From NCBI RefSeq assembly GCF_010725885.1, contig NZ_AP022600.1, positions 4,712,001-4,776,000 on the forward strand: DNA of 64,000 bases, read 5' to 3'. The stretch comes from Mycolicibacterium tokaiense. Its GTDB lineage: Bacteria > Actinomycetota > Actinomycetes > Mycobacteriales > Mycobacteriaceae. Made by a program: the position numbers and the translations under genes. Positions 16,321 to 24,572 of this stretch are shown piece by piece (position 1 is the stretch's first letter; each line of letters begins with the position of its first letter). A model generated the notes under the pieces. It was not told the DNA's origin and did not search any database. It was given only the letters and a program-made list of their open reading frames with translations.

Positions 16321-17519
16321 CGTCTCTCGCCGTCTGCGAAGGCGCTGATCACTCCAGCCGCGATCGCCGCTCGCTCCGGGATGCGGTCGAGCAAGACGTG
16401 TTCACTGCGGGCGTGCGGTCCCGCGCCCACGGCGCCCATGCCGTCCAACACCGGTACACCGAGCGCCGCGGCGAAATTGCCATCGCTTCCTCCGCCGACC
16501 GAGATCTCACCGAGATCGACGCCAAGGGCTCGGGCAGCCGCCCTCGCCAGTCCATACATGCCGGTGGTCAGAGGACTTCGCTCCATCGCAGGGCGGTTCC
16601 ACTCCCCGTCCACGGTCACCGTGGCTCCCTCCGTCGCTTCGAGCGCGTCGAGCGCCTCGGCGACGCGAGCGACTTCGGAGTTCTTCGTGAAGCGAACGTC
16701 GACTTCGGCTCGCGCGTACCCCGCGACGACGTTCGAACGGCTACCACCGTGAATCACCCCGACATTGACGGTGGTCCCGGCCCCTACGTCGGTCAGCTGG
16801 GTGAGACGAAGAACGATGCGGGCCAACTCCTCGATCGCGCTGATCCCAGACAAGAAATCCGCCCCAGCGTGCGCCTCCCGACCGGTCACCGTAACGGCGA
16901 AACGCCCGATGCCCTTCCGCGCTGTCTTGACCGAGGACTGTTCACTCGCCTCGAAAACGATGACCGCGGTTGACTTCTTGCTATAGGTCTCGATGACGGT
17001 CCGCGAATGCGGACTGCCAATCTCTTCGTCGCCGGTGAACAACATGTGCACGGTCGGACGAGCGATATCGAGCTCGGCCAATCCGCGTACTGTCCAGAGC
17101 GACTGAATCAGTCCGGTCTTCATGTCGTAGATGCCGGGCCCGGAGGCGCGGTCACCGTCGCGTGCGACCGGCCAACCCGAAATCGTGCCAACGTCCCACA
17201 CCGTGTCGTAGTGGCTCAACAACGTCACTGACGCCTCACCTGAGCCTTCAAATGTGAGAGCCAGAACGTCCCCATACCCGTCACCGTCGTACACGGTGCG
17301 GTCCTGCGGTGTCGGAAGGTGCGTTCTGACCCAGCGGTCGATCCACGACAGCCCGCGGTCCAAGAGGAGCTTGTCATCGCTAGGCGTCTCGATCGACACG
17401 AACTCGAACAGGTCCGCGACGACGTTCTCTTGGTGCGTGCGCAGCCATTGTTCCATTCGACGCACGTCGTCGGCGTCGACCAGTCGGTCGGCGAGACCCG
17501 GCGGGATGGTGTCGGTCAT
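16317..17519 (-). CDS. M20-family metallopeptidase (CPG2-like)
   Basis: A 400-residue di-zinc peptidase. Metal and catalytic motifs: LLSHYDTV (His, Asp), GPGIYDMKTG (bridging Asp), GDEEIGS (Glu-Glu) and a late GPHARSEHV (His). A lid or dimerisation domain lies at about residues 195-305. It resembles glutamate carboxypeptidase and N-acyl-amino-acid amidohydrolases. The ATG at 17519 overlaps the upstream stop by three bases. No signal peptide. It likely releases an amino acid from an N-acyl or peptide-like compound. Confidence 0.92.
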   Translation of the reverse strand: MTDTIPPGLADRLVDADDVRRMEQWLRTHQENVVADLFEFVSIETPSDDKLLLDRGLSWIDRWVRTHLPTPQDRTVYDGDGYGDVLALTFEGSGEASVTLLSHYDTVWDVGTISGWPVARDGDRASGPGIYDMKTGLIQSLWTVRGLAELDIARPTVHMLFTGDEEIGSPHSRTVIETYSKKSTAVIVFEASEQSSVKTARKGIGRFAVTVTGREAHAGADFLSGISAIEELARIVLRLTQLTDVGAGTTVNVGVIHGGSRSNVVAGYARAEVDVRFTKNSEVARVAEALDALEATEGATVTVDGEWNRPAMERSPLTTGMYGLARAAARALGVDLGEISVGGGSDGNFAAALGVPVLDGMGAVGAGPHARSEHVLLDRIPERAAIAAGVISAFADGERR

Positions 17520-18496
17520 GAAAGTACCGCCTTCCGGGGCTGATTGGCGGACCGAGTGCCTGCCCTTGCTCCACCTGGTTGGTGTCTCGCGTGGAGCGGT
17601 AGCGCGGCCCGCGCGCGGACGTAGGCGGCGACATTCCCATGGCTCGCGAACCACACCGCGTCGTGTGAGGTGGCGTACTTGATCAATTCGCGCAGGACCA
17701 CGATCCGCGACCTGTGACCGATGATGTGCGGATGACAGACGAGCTGGAAGATCCCGCCGTCGGCATACGCGGAGTCGAACTCGTCCTTCATGATCGTCAG
17801 CCACTGCCGGGGTGTGGTGTACGGGCGATGGGGACCGTAACGCTGCATGGTGAAGTACGGCGCATCGTCCCGGATCCACTCCATGGGAATCTCGACGATG
17901 CCGCTTGGTTCACCCTCGACGAGAAGTTCGTAGGGCATGTCGTCGGCCATCAGCGACGTGTCGTATTCGATGCCGATCTCGTGAAAGATCTCCACCGTCG
18001 ACGTGGTGAAATCAGCGCTCGGTGTGCGGACTCCGCGCGGTCTCACACCCACCAGCTTCTCCAAGGTATCCAGGCTTCGATGGGCAAGCGCTCGTTCCTC
18101 AGTTGGACTGAGCAGATCAGTGCGTTCGTGGATCCAACCATGCGCCCCGATCTCGTGACCGGCCGCTGCGTAGGCCTTCACCTCGTCGGGGTGCAGAAGT
18201 GCCGACACGGCTGGTACGTAGAACGTCGCGGGTATTGAGAACTCGTCCAACAATTGGAGAAGCCGGCGAGCTCCGACACGCGACCCGAACTCACCGCGGG
18301 CAAGTGCCCCAGGGGACGTGTCGCCGTCGCGCAGCGGGATGGTCTCGTGGTCAGCGTCGAAGCTCAAGGCGACAACGGCTTTCGCCCCGTTGGGCCACGC
18401 GGCCGGCGTGAGGTCGCGGCCCGCCCGGATGTGTCCGACGTGTTCCCGCCACACCTCGTCAGGCCACGTCCACGGACGCGACTCGTTGTCGCTCAT
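17516..18496 (-). CDS. Polysaccharide-deacetylase-fold hydrolase (PuuE-like)
   Basis: A 326-residue NodB-fold (CE4-type) protein: SFDADHE near residue 50 supplies the Asp, IGAHGWIHE near 140 the metal histidines, and QLVCHPHIIGHR near 258 the late conserved segment. There is no signal peptide or wall-anchoring region, unlike enzymes acting on peptidoglycan or chitin. That places it with cytoplasmic amidohydrolases such as the PuuE allantoinase branch. It is coupled to the transporter gene upstream and the M20 gene downstream. An amide-opening step is the natural guess. Confidence 0.85.
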   Translation of the reverse strand: MSDNESRPWTWPDEVWREHVGHIRAGRDLTPAAWPNGAKAVVALSFDADHETIPLRDGDTSPGALARGEFGSRVGARRLLQLLDEFSIPATFYVPAVSALLHPDEVKAYAAAGHEIGAHGWIHERTDLLSPTEERALAHRSLDTLEKLVGVRPRGVRTPSADFTTSTVEIFHEIGIEYDTSLMADDMPYELLVEGEPSGIVEIPMEWIRDDAPYFTMQRYGPHRPYTTPRQWLTIMKDEFDSAYADGGIFQLVCHPHIIGHRSRIVVLRELIKYATSHDAVWFASHGNVAAYVRARAALPLHARHQPGGARAGTRSANQPRKAVLS

Positions 18497-19911
18497 GTGC
18501 TTACATCCTTCCGTGGGTGGGGACTGGCAGGGGATTTTGTGTCCTCGTGCTCCCCCTCAAGCGAGCGGCGTGAGGTTTCGGGGAGCGTGAGCGTGGTGAG
18601 GAAACCGACGAGGGCGACGAGTCCTACGTAGACCCCGATCCAGTGGGCCCTTCCCGTCGTGGCGAGCCAGGTAACGACGTACGGCGCCGTTCCACCGAAC
18701 ATGGCGACCGAGAGGGCGTAGGGAATGGCCGTCCCGGCGGCTCGCGTCTCGGTGGGGAACAACTCGTTGTACTGGCTCGCGATGATCGCGCCGTCGAAGG
18801 CGAGTAAAACGGCTCCGATGAGCTGCACCACCACGAGCATGGGCAGGCTTACGCCGAGGAGCGCCACAGCCGGGTACGAGCAGGCGACGAAGCCCAGCGT
18901 GAAGATGTACAGGTTCGTCTTGCGGCCGAATCGATCTGAGAACGCACCACAGAGTGGCAGGATGCAGCACGTGAGCGCCAGGGCGATCGTGTTGGCGACC
19001 ATCGCCTGTCCTAGCGGGATGCCGCCCATCGTGTGCGCGAGGGTGGGCATGTAGGTCAGCCAGAGGTAGTTGATCGTGGTCGCTGGGATCCCAAGTCCGA
19101 AGACTTGGAGCATCTGCTTGGGATTGCGCTGCAGAGCCTCGACGGCACTGTGGCGCTTCTGCTGCCCGGCGCGGTCCTCGACACGTACGAAGGCATCGGT
19201 TTCGTCTGCTGCACGACGTAGTACGAATCCCACCAGGCCCAGAAGGAACGCGACGACGAACGCGATGCGCCACCCCCACGCCGTCAGGGCAGCAGGGGGA
19301 AGCGTGTTCGTCAGCAGGGTGCCCATCAGCGAGGCGGCCAGAATGCCGGCCGCCGACGACACCTGCTGAAACGACCCGATGAAGCCGCGTCGACCGGCCG
19401 GAGCCATCTCCGCGAGATAGGTCATCGATCCGCTGGCTTCGCCGCCGGCGGCGAAACCCTGAGCCAGGCGCGCCGTGATCAGTGTGATCGGCGCGAGGAC
19501 GCCGATGGACTCGTATGAGGGCAACACCGCCATGACCAACGCCGCGAACGACGTGATGGTGACGGCGATGATGAGGGTGCGTTTGCGTCCGACCCGGTCG
19601 GCGTACGAGCCCAACACCACCGCCCCGACGGGGCGTGCCACGAAGCCAACTGCGAAGACGGCCAAGCCCGCCAGCAGGCTCGTCACGTCGTCATCGGCGA
19701 CGAAGAACAGGGGCGAGAAGATCGCCACGAACGTCCCGTAGACCGCCCAGTCGTAGAACTCGACGGCATTGCCGATGGCCGCGGCCCACACCGCTCGCCT
19801 CTGGGCAACGGTGAGTTGAACATGCCTGCGCTCCAGCTGATTTGGCCTGGCATCGGTTCCTTCAGTGCAATCCACGACGGCATCCCTGGCTTCAGTGTCC
19901 TCGGCGTCCAC
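18493..19911 (-). CDS. MFS transporter, metabolite:H+ symporter (MHS) type
   Basis: A 472-residue 12-helix permease. The MHS signatures are clear: FVARPVGAVVLGSYADRVGR between helices 2 and 3, and RLAQGFAAGGEASGSMTYLA in helix 4. Relatives import organic acids, betaines and aromatic acids with protons. It is the first gene of the seven-gene operon on this strand and its stop overlaps the next start, so it is very probably the uptake system for the pathway substrate. The promoter region upstream carries the candidate IclR site. Confidence 0.92.
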   Translation of the reverse strand: MDAEDTEARDAVVDCTEGTDARPNQLERRHVQLTVAQRRAVWAAAIGNAVEFYDWAVYGTFVAIFSPLFFVADDDVTSLLAGLAVFAVGFVARPVGAVVLGSYADRVGRKRTLIIAVTITSFAALVMAVLPSYESIGVLAPITLITARLAQGFAAGGEASGSMTYLAEMAPAGRRGFIGSFQQVSSAAGILAASLMGTLLTNTLPPAALTAWGWRIAFVVAFLLGLVGFVLRRAADETDAFVRVEDRAGQQKRHSAVEALQRNPKQMLQVFGLGIPATTINYLWLTYMPTLAHTMGGIPLGQAMVANTIALALTCCILPLCGAFSDRFGRKTNLYIFTLGFVACSYPAVALLGVSLPMLVVVQLIGAVLLAFDGAIIASQYNELFPTETRAAGTAIPYALSVAMFGGTAPYVVTWLATTGRAHWIGVYVGLVALVGFLTTLTLPETSRRSLEGEHEDTKSPASPHPRKDVST

Positions 19912-19995
19912 GCGTTCTCCTGACTCCTTCGCGTGCCGTCTGACCGCGCTGCCCGCGGCGAACGACGGATCGGTTCATGCCATCTGGCGGCATGC

Positions 19996-20010
19996 TGTAC
20001 CGTAATACGG
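19996..20010. promoter_or_regulatory. Candidate IclR operator in MFS/OYE divergent promoter
   Basis: TGTACCGTAATACGG shares TGTACCGTAAT with 12072-12082. Here it contains the small palindrome CCGTA-A-TACGG. It lies between the transporter operon and the divergent Old Yellow Enzyme gene. Confidence 0.4.
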
Positions 20011-20051
20011 CAAGGCGGAAGAACGCAAGCGTCATTGAAAAGGAGTTGTTG

Positions 20052-21125
20052 ATGGACGTGGAACAGATCGCCCAACCTGTACGGCTGCGCGAGGTCGAGA
20101 TACGCAACCGCATCTGGATGTCACCGATGGCGCAGTACTCGGCAACCGGCGACGGCTGCCTCACTGAGTGGCATTTGCTGCACTATGGCGCACGTGCTGT
20201 CGGCGGCGTGGGAATGGTCATGGTCGAGAGCACGGCAATCGGCCCCGACGACCGATGCACTCTCGTGGATCCAGGCATTTGGTCTGAGGCACAGGTTGAT
20301 TCGCACCGAAAGGTGACTGACGTCATCCGGCGCGCCGGTGCCGTGCCTGCAGTCCAACTACAGGCGGCCGGCCGCAAGTCGTCACACCGCGTGCCGTGGG
20401 AGCGCAGCGGCCAGAACAGCCCCGTTGCCCCCGAGGAGGGCGGTTGGATTCCAGTCGCGCCGTCCGCGGTTCCGTTTGGCAAGCTCACCGTACCCCGGGT
20501 ATTGCAGCGTGCCGAGATCGCGATGGTGATCGACCGCTTCGCACGGGCGGCGGTCAACGCACACGACGCAGGCTACGACGTGGTCGAAGTCCATGCCGCC
20601 CACGGATATCTGCTACACCAATTCCTTTCCCCCCTCTCGAACCAGCGAGCCGACGAGTACGGCGGATCGCTGGAGAACCGCATGCGATTTCCGCTGGCAG
20701 CGGCGCGGGCAGTGCGCAACGAGTTCCCGTCGAACAAGCCGGTGTTCTTCCGCGTCAGCACGAACGACTGGGCGGGCGGGGGGTTCGATCTGGCGGAGGC
20801 CATTGAGTTCGCACAGTGTCTGCGGGAGCTGGACATCGACCTGCTCGACGTCACATCGGGTGGCTTACTGGTGGACGCTCCTCCGCCGCCGAAGCCTGCT
20901 CTCAACGTCGAGTCGGCAGACCGCATTCGACAGGATGCCGGTATCCGCGTTGCACCGGTGGGCCAGATCGGCGATCCGAGTGTCCTGGAGGACGTCTTCA
21001 GCCGGACCAAGGTGGATGCCGTATTCCTGGGACGTCCGCTCCTGCGCGACCCGTACCTTGCCCTCCGACTCCTCGCCGGTGACCCCCATGATCTATGGCC
21101 GATGCAGTACCACCGCGCGCTCTGA
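20052..21125 (+). CDS. Old Yellow Enzyme family NADH:flavin oxidoreductase (YqjM-like)
   Basis: A 357-residue FMN-dependent TIM-barrel ene-reductase. EVHAAHGYLLHQFLSPLSNQ and RADEYGGSLENRMRF are the family hallmark, and QLQAAGRKSS precedes them. In YqjM the motif MSPMCxYS has a redox-tuning Cys; here it reads MSPMAQYS, so that Cys is replaced by Ala. AGGAG lies six bases before the ATG. The gene is divergent from the transporter operon and shares its candidate IclR site. It likely reduces an activated C=C bond of the substrate or an intermediate. Confidence 0.9.
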   Translation: MDVEQIAQPVRLREVEIRNRIWMSPMAQYSATGDGCLTEWHLLHYGARAVGGVGMVMVESTAIGPDDRCTLVDPGIWSEAQVDSHRKVTDVIRRAGAVPAVQLQAAGRKSSHRVPWERSGQNSPVAPEEGGWIPVAPSAVPFGKLTVPRVLQRAEIAMVIDRFARAAVNAHDAGYDVVEVHAAHGYLLHQFLSPLSNQRADEYGGSLENRMRFPLAAARAVRNEFPSNKPVFFRVSTNDWAGGGFDLAEAIEFAQCLRELDIDLLDVTSGGLLVDAPPPPKPALNVESADRIRQDAGIRVAPVGQIGDPSVLEDVFSRTKVDAVFLGRPLLRDPYLALRLLAGDPHDLWPMQYHRAL

Positions 21126-21149
21126 AATCTACGGCGGTGGCGGCGGTTG

Positions 21150-21474
21150 CCTTCAAGCGCGCTCGTCGCACCGCATTGACGCCAAGGACCTCGCGGACCG
21201 CGCCGTCAACATCGCCCGCGGCTTCGACGTCATGCTGGCCGCCGCCACGGATGAATTTCTCACCATCGGTTGCAGGCAATGCTCGATCCTGGCCGAGGGT
21301 GGTGCTCGCGGTCTCGCCCCGGACAACCGGCACGCTGCATGAGATCCGCAACAACTGGGACGAACTCAGCCGGGCGCTTGCCGCCGCTGGCTTCACCGAA
21401 GAATGGCGGATCATCAACCGACCCGACACCGTCCACCAATTCCCCGGCCTTCACCTCCTCGCCTACCGCCGGTG
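21150..21474 (+). pseudogene. Frame-shifted gene remnant of unknown family
   Basis: Protein-like sequence appears in two successive frames: IDAKDLADRAVNIARGFDVM then LAAATDEFLTIG, and after a frame change HEIRNNWDELSRALAAAGFT followed by INRPDTVHQFPGLHLLAYRR and stop. Neither part has a start. It looks like the C-terminal third of a decayed gene, perhaps a methyltransferase from its last strand, but I cannot assign it. It follows the Old Yellow Enzyme gene on the same strand. Confidence 0.4.
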
Positions 21475-21524
21475 AAGAGTCGAGTCACCAGCTCGCTGGC
21501 GGAAGGTGCTAAGAGAAAGGCCCC

Positions 21525-21543
21525 GCACTCTGCGGAAGAGTGC
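21525..21543. terminator. Small hairpin downstream of GntR gene
   Basis: GCACTCT, loop GCGGA, AGAGTGC: a perfect seven-base stem between the converging remnant (21150-21474) and the GntR gene. Possible bidirectional terminator. Confidence 0.35.
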
Positions 21544-21574
21544 GCAAGGTACATCCTCGAATTGCTGCGCGACC

Positions 21575-22258
21575 TTACGGGCTTGCGTCGCCGAGCAGGT
21601 GATCGAAGAGCCGCCCCGCCGCTTGCGCGGCTGCGTGTTCGTCGCCGGCGGCGATGTGCGCCACCACATTGCTGTGGTCGACGGCCAGCGCCTTGGCGAA
21701 GGTCTTGGTGGTGGCCGCCACGCTGGCGGCAATGGTCTCCAGCAGGCCGCGGTAGAGCTCGATCAGGATCGTGTTGTGGGAACACCGCACCACGGCGAGA
21801 TGGAAGTCGGCGTCGGCGCGAGCGAATTCCTCCTCCCCCGAGCTCAGGCAGTCCTGGCTTCTGGCCAACAGCGCGCGTAGTTCCCCGAGTTCGTCGGCGG
21901 TGTGGTTGAGCGCTGCCAGCCGGGCACCTTCGACCTCGAGGGCCCGCCGGACCTGCAGGATCTCGCGCAGCTCGCTGCCGCAAAGTCGTCGGAGCGCACC
22001 GGATACCTCGCTGGTGGCGCGCACGTAGGTGCCGTCGCCCTGGCGGACGTCCAAGATCCCGGCGTGCGCCAGTGCGCGGACGGCCTCGCGGACGGTGTTG
22101 CGGCCCACCCCGAGGTGGTCGACGAGTACGGACTCGTTCGGGATGCGCTCACCCACTGGCCACTCCCCGGCGTTCACCGAGCTCCGCAGTTGTTCGATCA
22201 CCTGATCAACGAGGCCGGCGCGACGCGTAGTGGTCAACGGCACAGCTCGTCCTTTCAT
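21575..22258 (-). CDS. GntR-family (FadR subfamily) transcriptional regulator
   Basis: A 227-residue FadR/FCD-type regulator. The winged HTH is at about residues 13-75 (RSSVNAGEWPVGERIPNESV, then VGRNTVREAVRALAHAG), and the all-helical FCD effector domain covers about 90-220. Start options are ATG 22258 or GTG 22243; the GTG has AAAGGA six bases upstream and may be the true start. It is divergent from the CynX-type MFS gene and probably regulates it. The FCD domain usually binds a carboxylate. Confidence 0.88.
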   Translation of the reverse strand: MKGRAVPLTTTRRAGLVDQVIEQLRSSVNAGEWPVGERIPNESVLVDHLGVGRNTVREAVRALAHAGILDVRQGDGTYVRATSEVSGALRRLCGSELREILQVRRALEVEGARLAALNHTADELGELRALLARSQDCLSSGEEEFARADADFHLAVVRCSHNTILIELYRGLLETIAASVAATTKTFAKALAVDHSNVVAHIAAGDEHAAAQAAGRLFDHLLGDASP

Positions 22259-22308
22259 CCAATCATGGGATCTATGCAACCATAGCAGTCGTGCGAGCCG
22301 AAACATGG

Positions 22309-23529
22309 ATGAAACAAGCCGATGATCAGGACGTTTCATCGGCGGATTTCCGGGACAACCCTGTTTCGGTTGTCGCTGGGGGTGCACTGTTGGCGGTGGC
22401 GGTGGTGCTCACCGCGCTGAACCTGCGGCCCGCGGTGACCAGCGTCGCGCCTCTGCTGGGTGAGATGCGCGTGGAATTCGGTGTCACGGCCACCTGGGCC
22501 GGTCTGCTCACCACCTTGCCCGCGCTGTGTTTTGCCGCCGCCGGACTGGCCGCCCCGCGGTTGTCGGCGCGGATCGGGCTGGGGCGCACGGTGTCACTGT
22601 CGCTGCTGATCATCGCGGCGGGCCTGCTCATCCGCGTCGCTGGCGGATCCACTGTGGTGCTGGGCGCCAGCCTGGTCGCCTGTGCCGGTATCGCCTTGGT
22701 CAACGTGCTGATCCCCGTCGTGATCAAAGGGTCGTTCCCGGCCCGGATCGGCCTGATGACCGGTATCTACACCGCTGCGCTGCAAGCAGGTGGGGCCTTG
22801 GGGTCGGCGGTCACGCCCGGTCTCGAGGGGCCGCTGGGCGGCTGGCGGCCGGCGCTGGCGGTGTGGGCGGCGCTGGCTCTGATCGCCCTGGCCGTGTGGG
22901 TGCCGGTCTCCCGGCGCCATGGCGCGGCCTGGGTCCGACGGATCGAACACGCCGAGCCGCCACGTTCGCTGCTGCGCAACCGCCTGGCGTGGACTGTCAC
23001 CGTGTTCTTCGGGTGCCAGGCCTTCATGGCCTACATCGTGATGGGTTGGTTGCCCGAGGTGTTCATCGACAACGGGGTGCCCAAGGTGCAGGCCGGCGTC
23101 CTGGTGGGCCTGGCCTCGCTCATTGGTGTGCCGATCGCGCTGGTGGTGGCCCCCATGGCCGCTCGTCGCGGGAGTCAGAGCGGGTGGATCGTCGGGCTCG
23201 GCCTGTTCGGAGTGGTGGGCATTCTCGGCGTCATGCTGGCGCCGGCGGCCCAGCCGGTGCTGTGGAGTGTGCTCATCGGCATCGGGCAGAGCGTCTTCGC
23301 TCTGGCGATCGCGGTGATCGCACTGCGTGCCCGGACCGCGGAGGAAACCGCGCAACTGTCTGGGATGGCCCAGGGACTGGGCTACCTGATCGCCGGTACC
23401 GGGCCCCTGCTGTTCGGCGTGCTCCACGACGTCAGCGGTGGCTGGACGGTGCCCTGGACTCTGTTCCTCGTGGTCTACGCCGTGCAGATGGCCACCGGCG
23501 CCGTCGCCGGACGCAACCGCTACGTCTAG
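22309..23529 (+). CDS. CynX/NimT-family MFS transporter
   Basis: A 406-residue 12-helix permease of the cyanate/2-nitroimidazole transporter family; ALNLRPAVTSVAPLLGEM in the first helix is the family signature, and GIALVNVLIPVVIKGSFP another. Starts at GTG 22291 or ATG 22309 are both possible; neither has a strong ribosome site. The divergent GntR/FadR gene lies 50 bases away. Substrate cannot be told: family members have been linked to cyanate, nitroimidazole or unknown small compounds. Confidence 0.85.
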   Translation: MKQADDQDVSSADFRDNPVSVVAGGALLAVAVVLTALNLRPAVTSVAPLLGEMRVEFGVTATWAGLLTTLPALCFAAAGLAAPRLSARIGLGRTVSLSLLIIAAGLLIRVAGGSTVVLGASLVACAGIALVNVLIPVVIKGSFPARIGLMTGIYTAALQAGGALGSAVTPGLEGPLGGWRPALAVWAALALIALAVWVPVSRRHGAAWVRRIEHAEPPRSLLRNRLAWTVTVFFGCQAFMAYIVMGWLPEVFIDNGVPKVQAGVLVGLASLIGVPIALVVAPMAARRGSQSGWIVGLGLFGVVGILGVMLAPAAQPVLWSVLIGIGQSVFALAIAVIALRARTAEETAQLSGMAQGLGYLIAGTGPLLFGVLHDVSGGWTVPWTLFLVVYAVQMATGAVAGRNRYV

Positions 23530-24101
23530 CTACGGGAGTGGCTGCGCCCCAGCGGGGTTCAGCGCGTCGAGCATGAGGCTCGGGTGGCGCCGGCGTAGCT
23601 CCAGTGCAGTACGTCTTCTTCACTGTTGCGCAGTTCGCGCACCGTGACTGCATCCACATATCCAGTGAATCACCGGTGAGGCACGAACGCGGGGTATTGG
23701 GAGTGCACCGTCGCGCGCGGATGAATATGCATGGCCTGAATATGCAGTCTTACCGGTAAAGTACGCCGTGTTCATCTAATGGATCATCATGCGGCGCCCG
23801 ACGTGCCCTCGCCTGCCGCATCGGATCACGATGACCAAAGGACCTCGACGCCAACGGCTTTCGGAACGTGCACGGACGTGGCCAGCAGGCGGCTCTATGG
23901 AGTCCGCAAGCGGCGCACGATCACCTTCACCGCCCACCCCGGGTCCCGAATCCCCCACCGCACCAGGGGACCTACCTGACCCAATTCCTTGGGGGGTTTG
24001 GCATGTTGCCCGGGGCATTGCAAGGAGCTCAACATTCAAAGCGTGGAGCCGGACGCCCCTTCACCGGCACCCAGTCGTCGGGGCAGGTGACGCACCCGGG
24101 G
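23530..24101. other. Non-coding or degraded stretch
   Basis: No convincing gene in either strand. The codon pattern is irregular and the longest frames show no family resemblance. A 10-base direct repeat TGAATATGCA lies at 23722-23731 and 23737-23746. The stretch leads into two gene remnants and looks like decayed accessory DNA. Confidence 0.5.
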
Positions 24102-24293
24102 GCCGAGTTCCTTCCGGCATAGCGTGGCGAATGCGTCGAGGTGCGGCATGATCCGATTCGTGTTGTACGCCAGGGCAACCGCCTGCGGCGGCGCGTCCCT
24201 GACCGGTATGCACCGTACGCTCGCATCGACGGAGAACGCTGCGATGCCTCTGGGTAACAGCGCGACAGCTTGACCGGCAGATACCGCCAATAC
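24102..24293 (-). pseudogene. LysR-family regulator remnant (effector-domain C-terminus)
   Basis: VSAGQAVALLPRGIAAFSVD followed by RCIPVRDAPPQAVALAYNTN and MPHLDAFATLCRKELG is the typical end of a LysR substrate-binding domain. About 64 of roughly 300 residues remain, with no HTH. The remnant's upstream end abuts the YWTD remnant on the opposite strand within a few bases, so a deletion or insertion joined two broken genes here. Confidence 0.7.
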
Positions 24294-24295
24294 CG

Positions 24296-24529
24296 CCCGA
24301 GCCGATCGACCTCGACATCGACCACGGCACACGGACGCTCTACTGGACCGACCGCGGTGATCCGCCGCGCGGAAACACCGTCAGCCGGGCGCCGCTGGAG
24401 GCCGGTCCCGATGGCAGGCCCGAACCCGAGATCCTTGTCGATCACCTGATGGAGGGCATCGGCCTGGCGCTCGACATCGCCGAGGTCCGCGACTGGGCCG
24501 AACAACCGTTGTGCTCCTGCGCGGCGTAG
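24296..24529 (+). pseudogene. YWTD-type beta-propeller protein remnant (C-terminus)
   Basis: The frame IDLDIDHGTRTLYWTDRGDP followed by PEPEILVDHLMEGIGLALDI and a stop matches one and a half blades of a YWTD/SMP-30-like propeller. It has no start codon and no other blades. The 5' side breaks off beside the LysR remnant. Intact relatives are hydrolase or sugar-lactone-binding propellers of about 300 residues. Confidence 0.6.
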
Positions 24530-24572
24530 CCCGCAGTGCGGACCGTCGGCGTCTGACTGCGCTGTGGCGGCG

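Noticed and set aside
22259..22308. Possible FadR-type operator between GntR and MFS genes
   Set aside because: ATGG..CCAT symmetry is weak and the arms are too short to support a call.
23554..23640. Minus-strand frame ending HPSLMLDALNPAGAQPLP
   Set aside because: Looks protein-like at the very end but is under 30 codons with no start and no recognisable family.
23722..23746. Direct repeat TGAATATGCA x2
   Set aside because: Two short copies only, with no adjacent gene start; noted within the degraded stretch but not treated as an element or CRISPR.
8611..23771. 15-base match TAAAGTACGCCGTGT at 8611-8625 and 23757-23771
   Set aside because: A few 15-mer matches are expected by chance in 64 kb, the flanks do not match, and neither copy precedes a clear gene.
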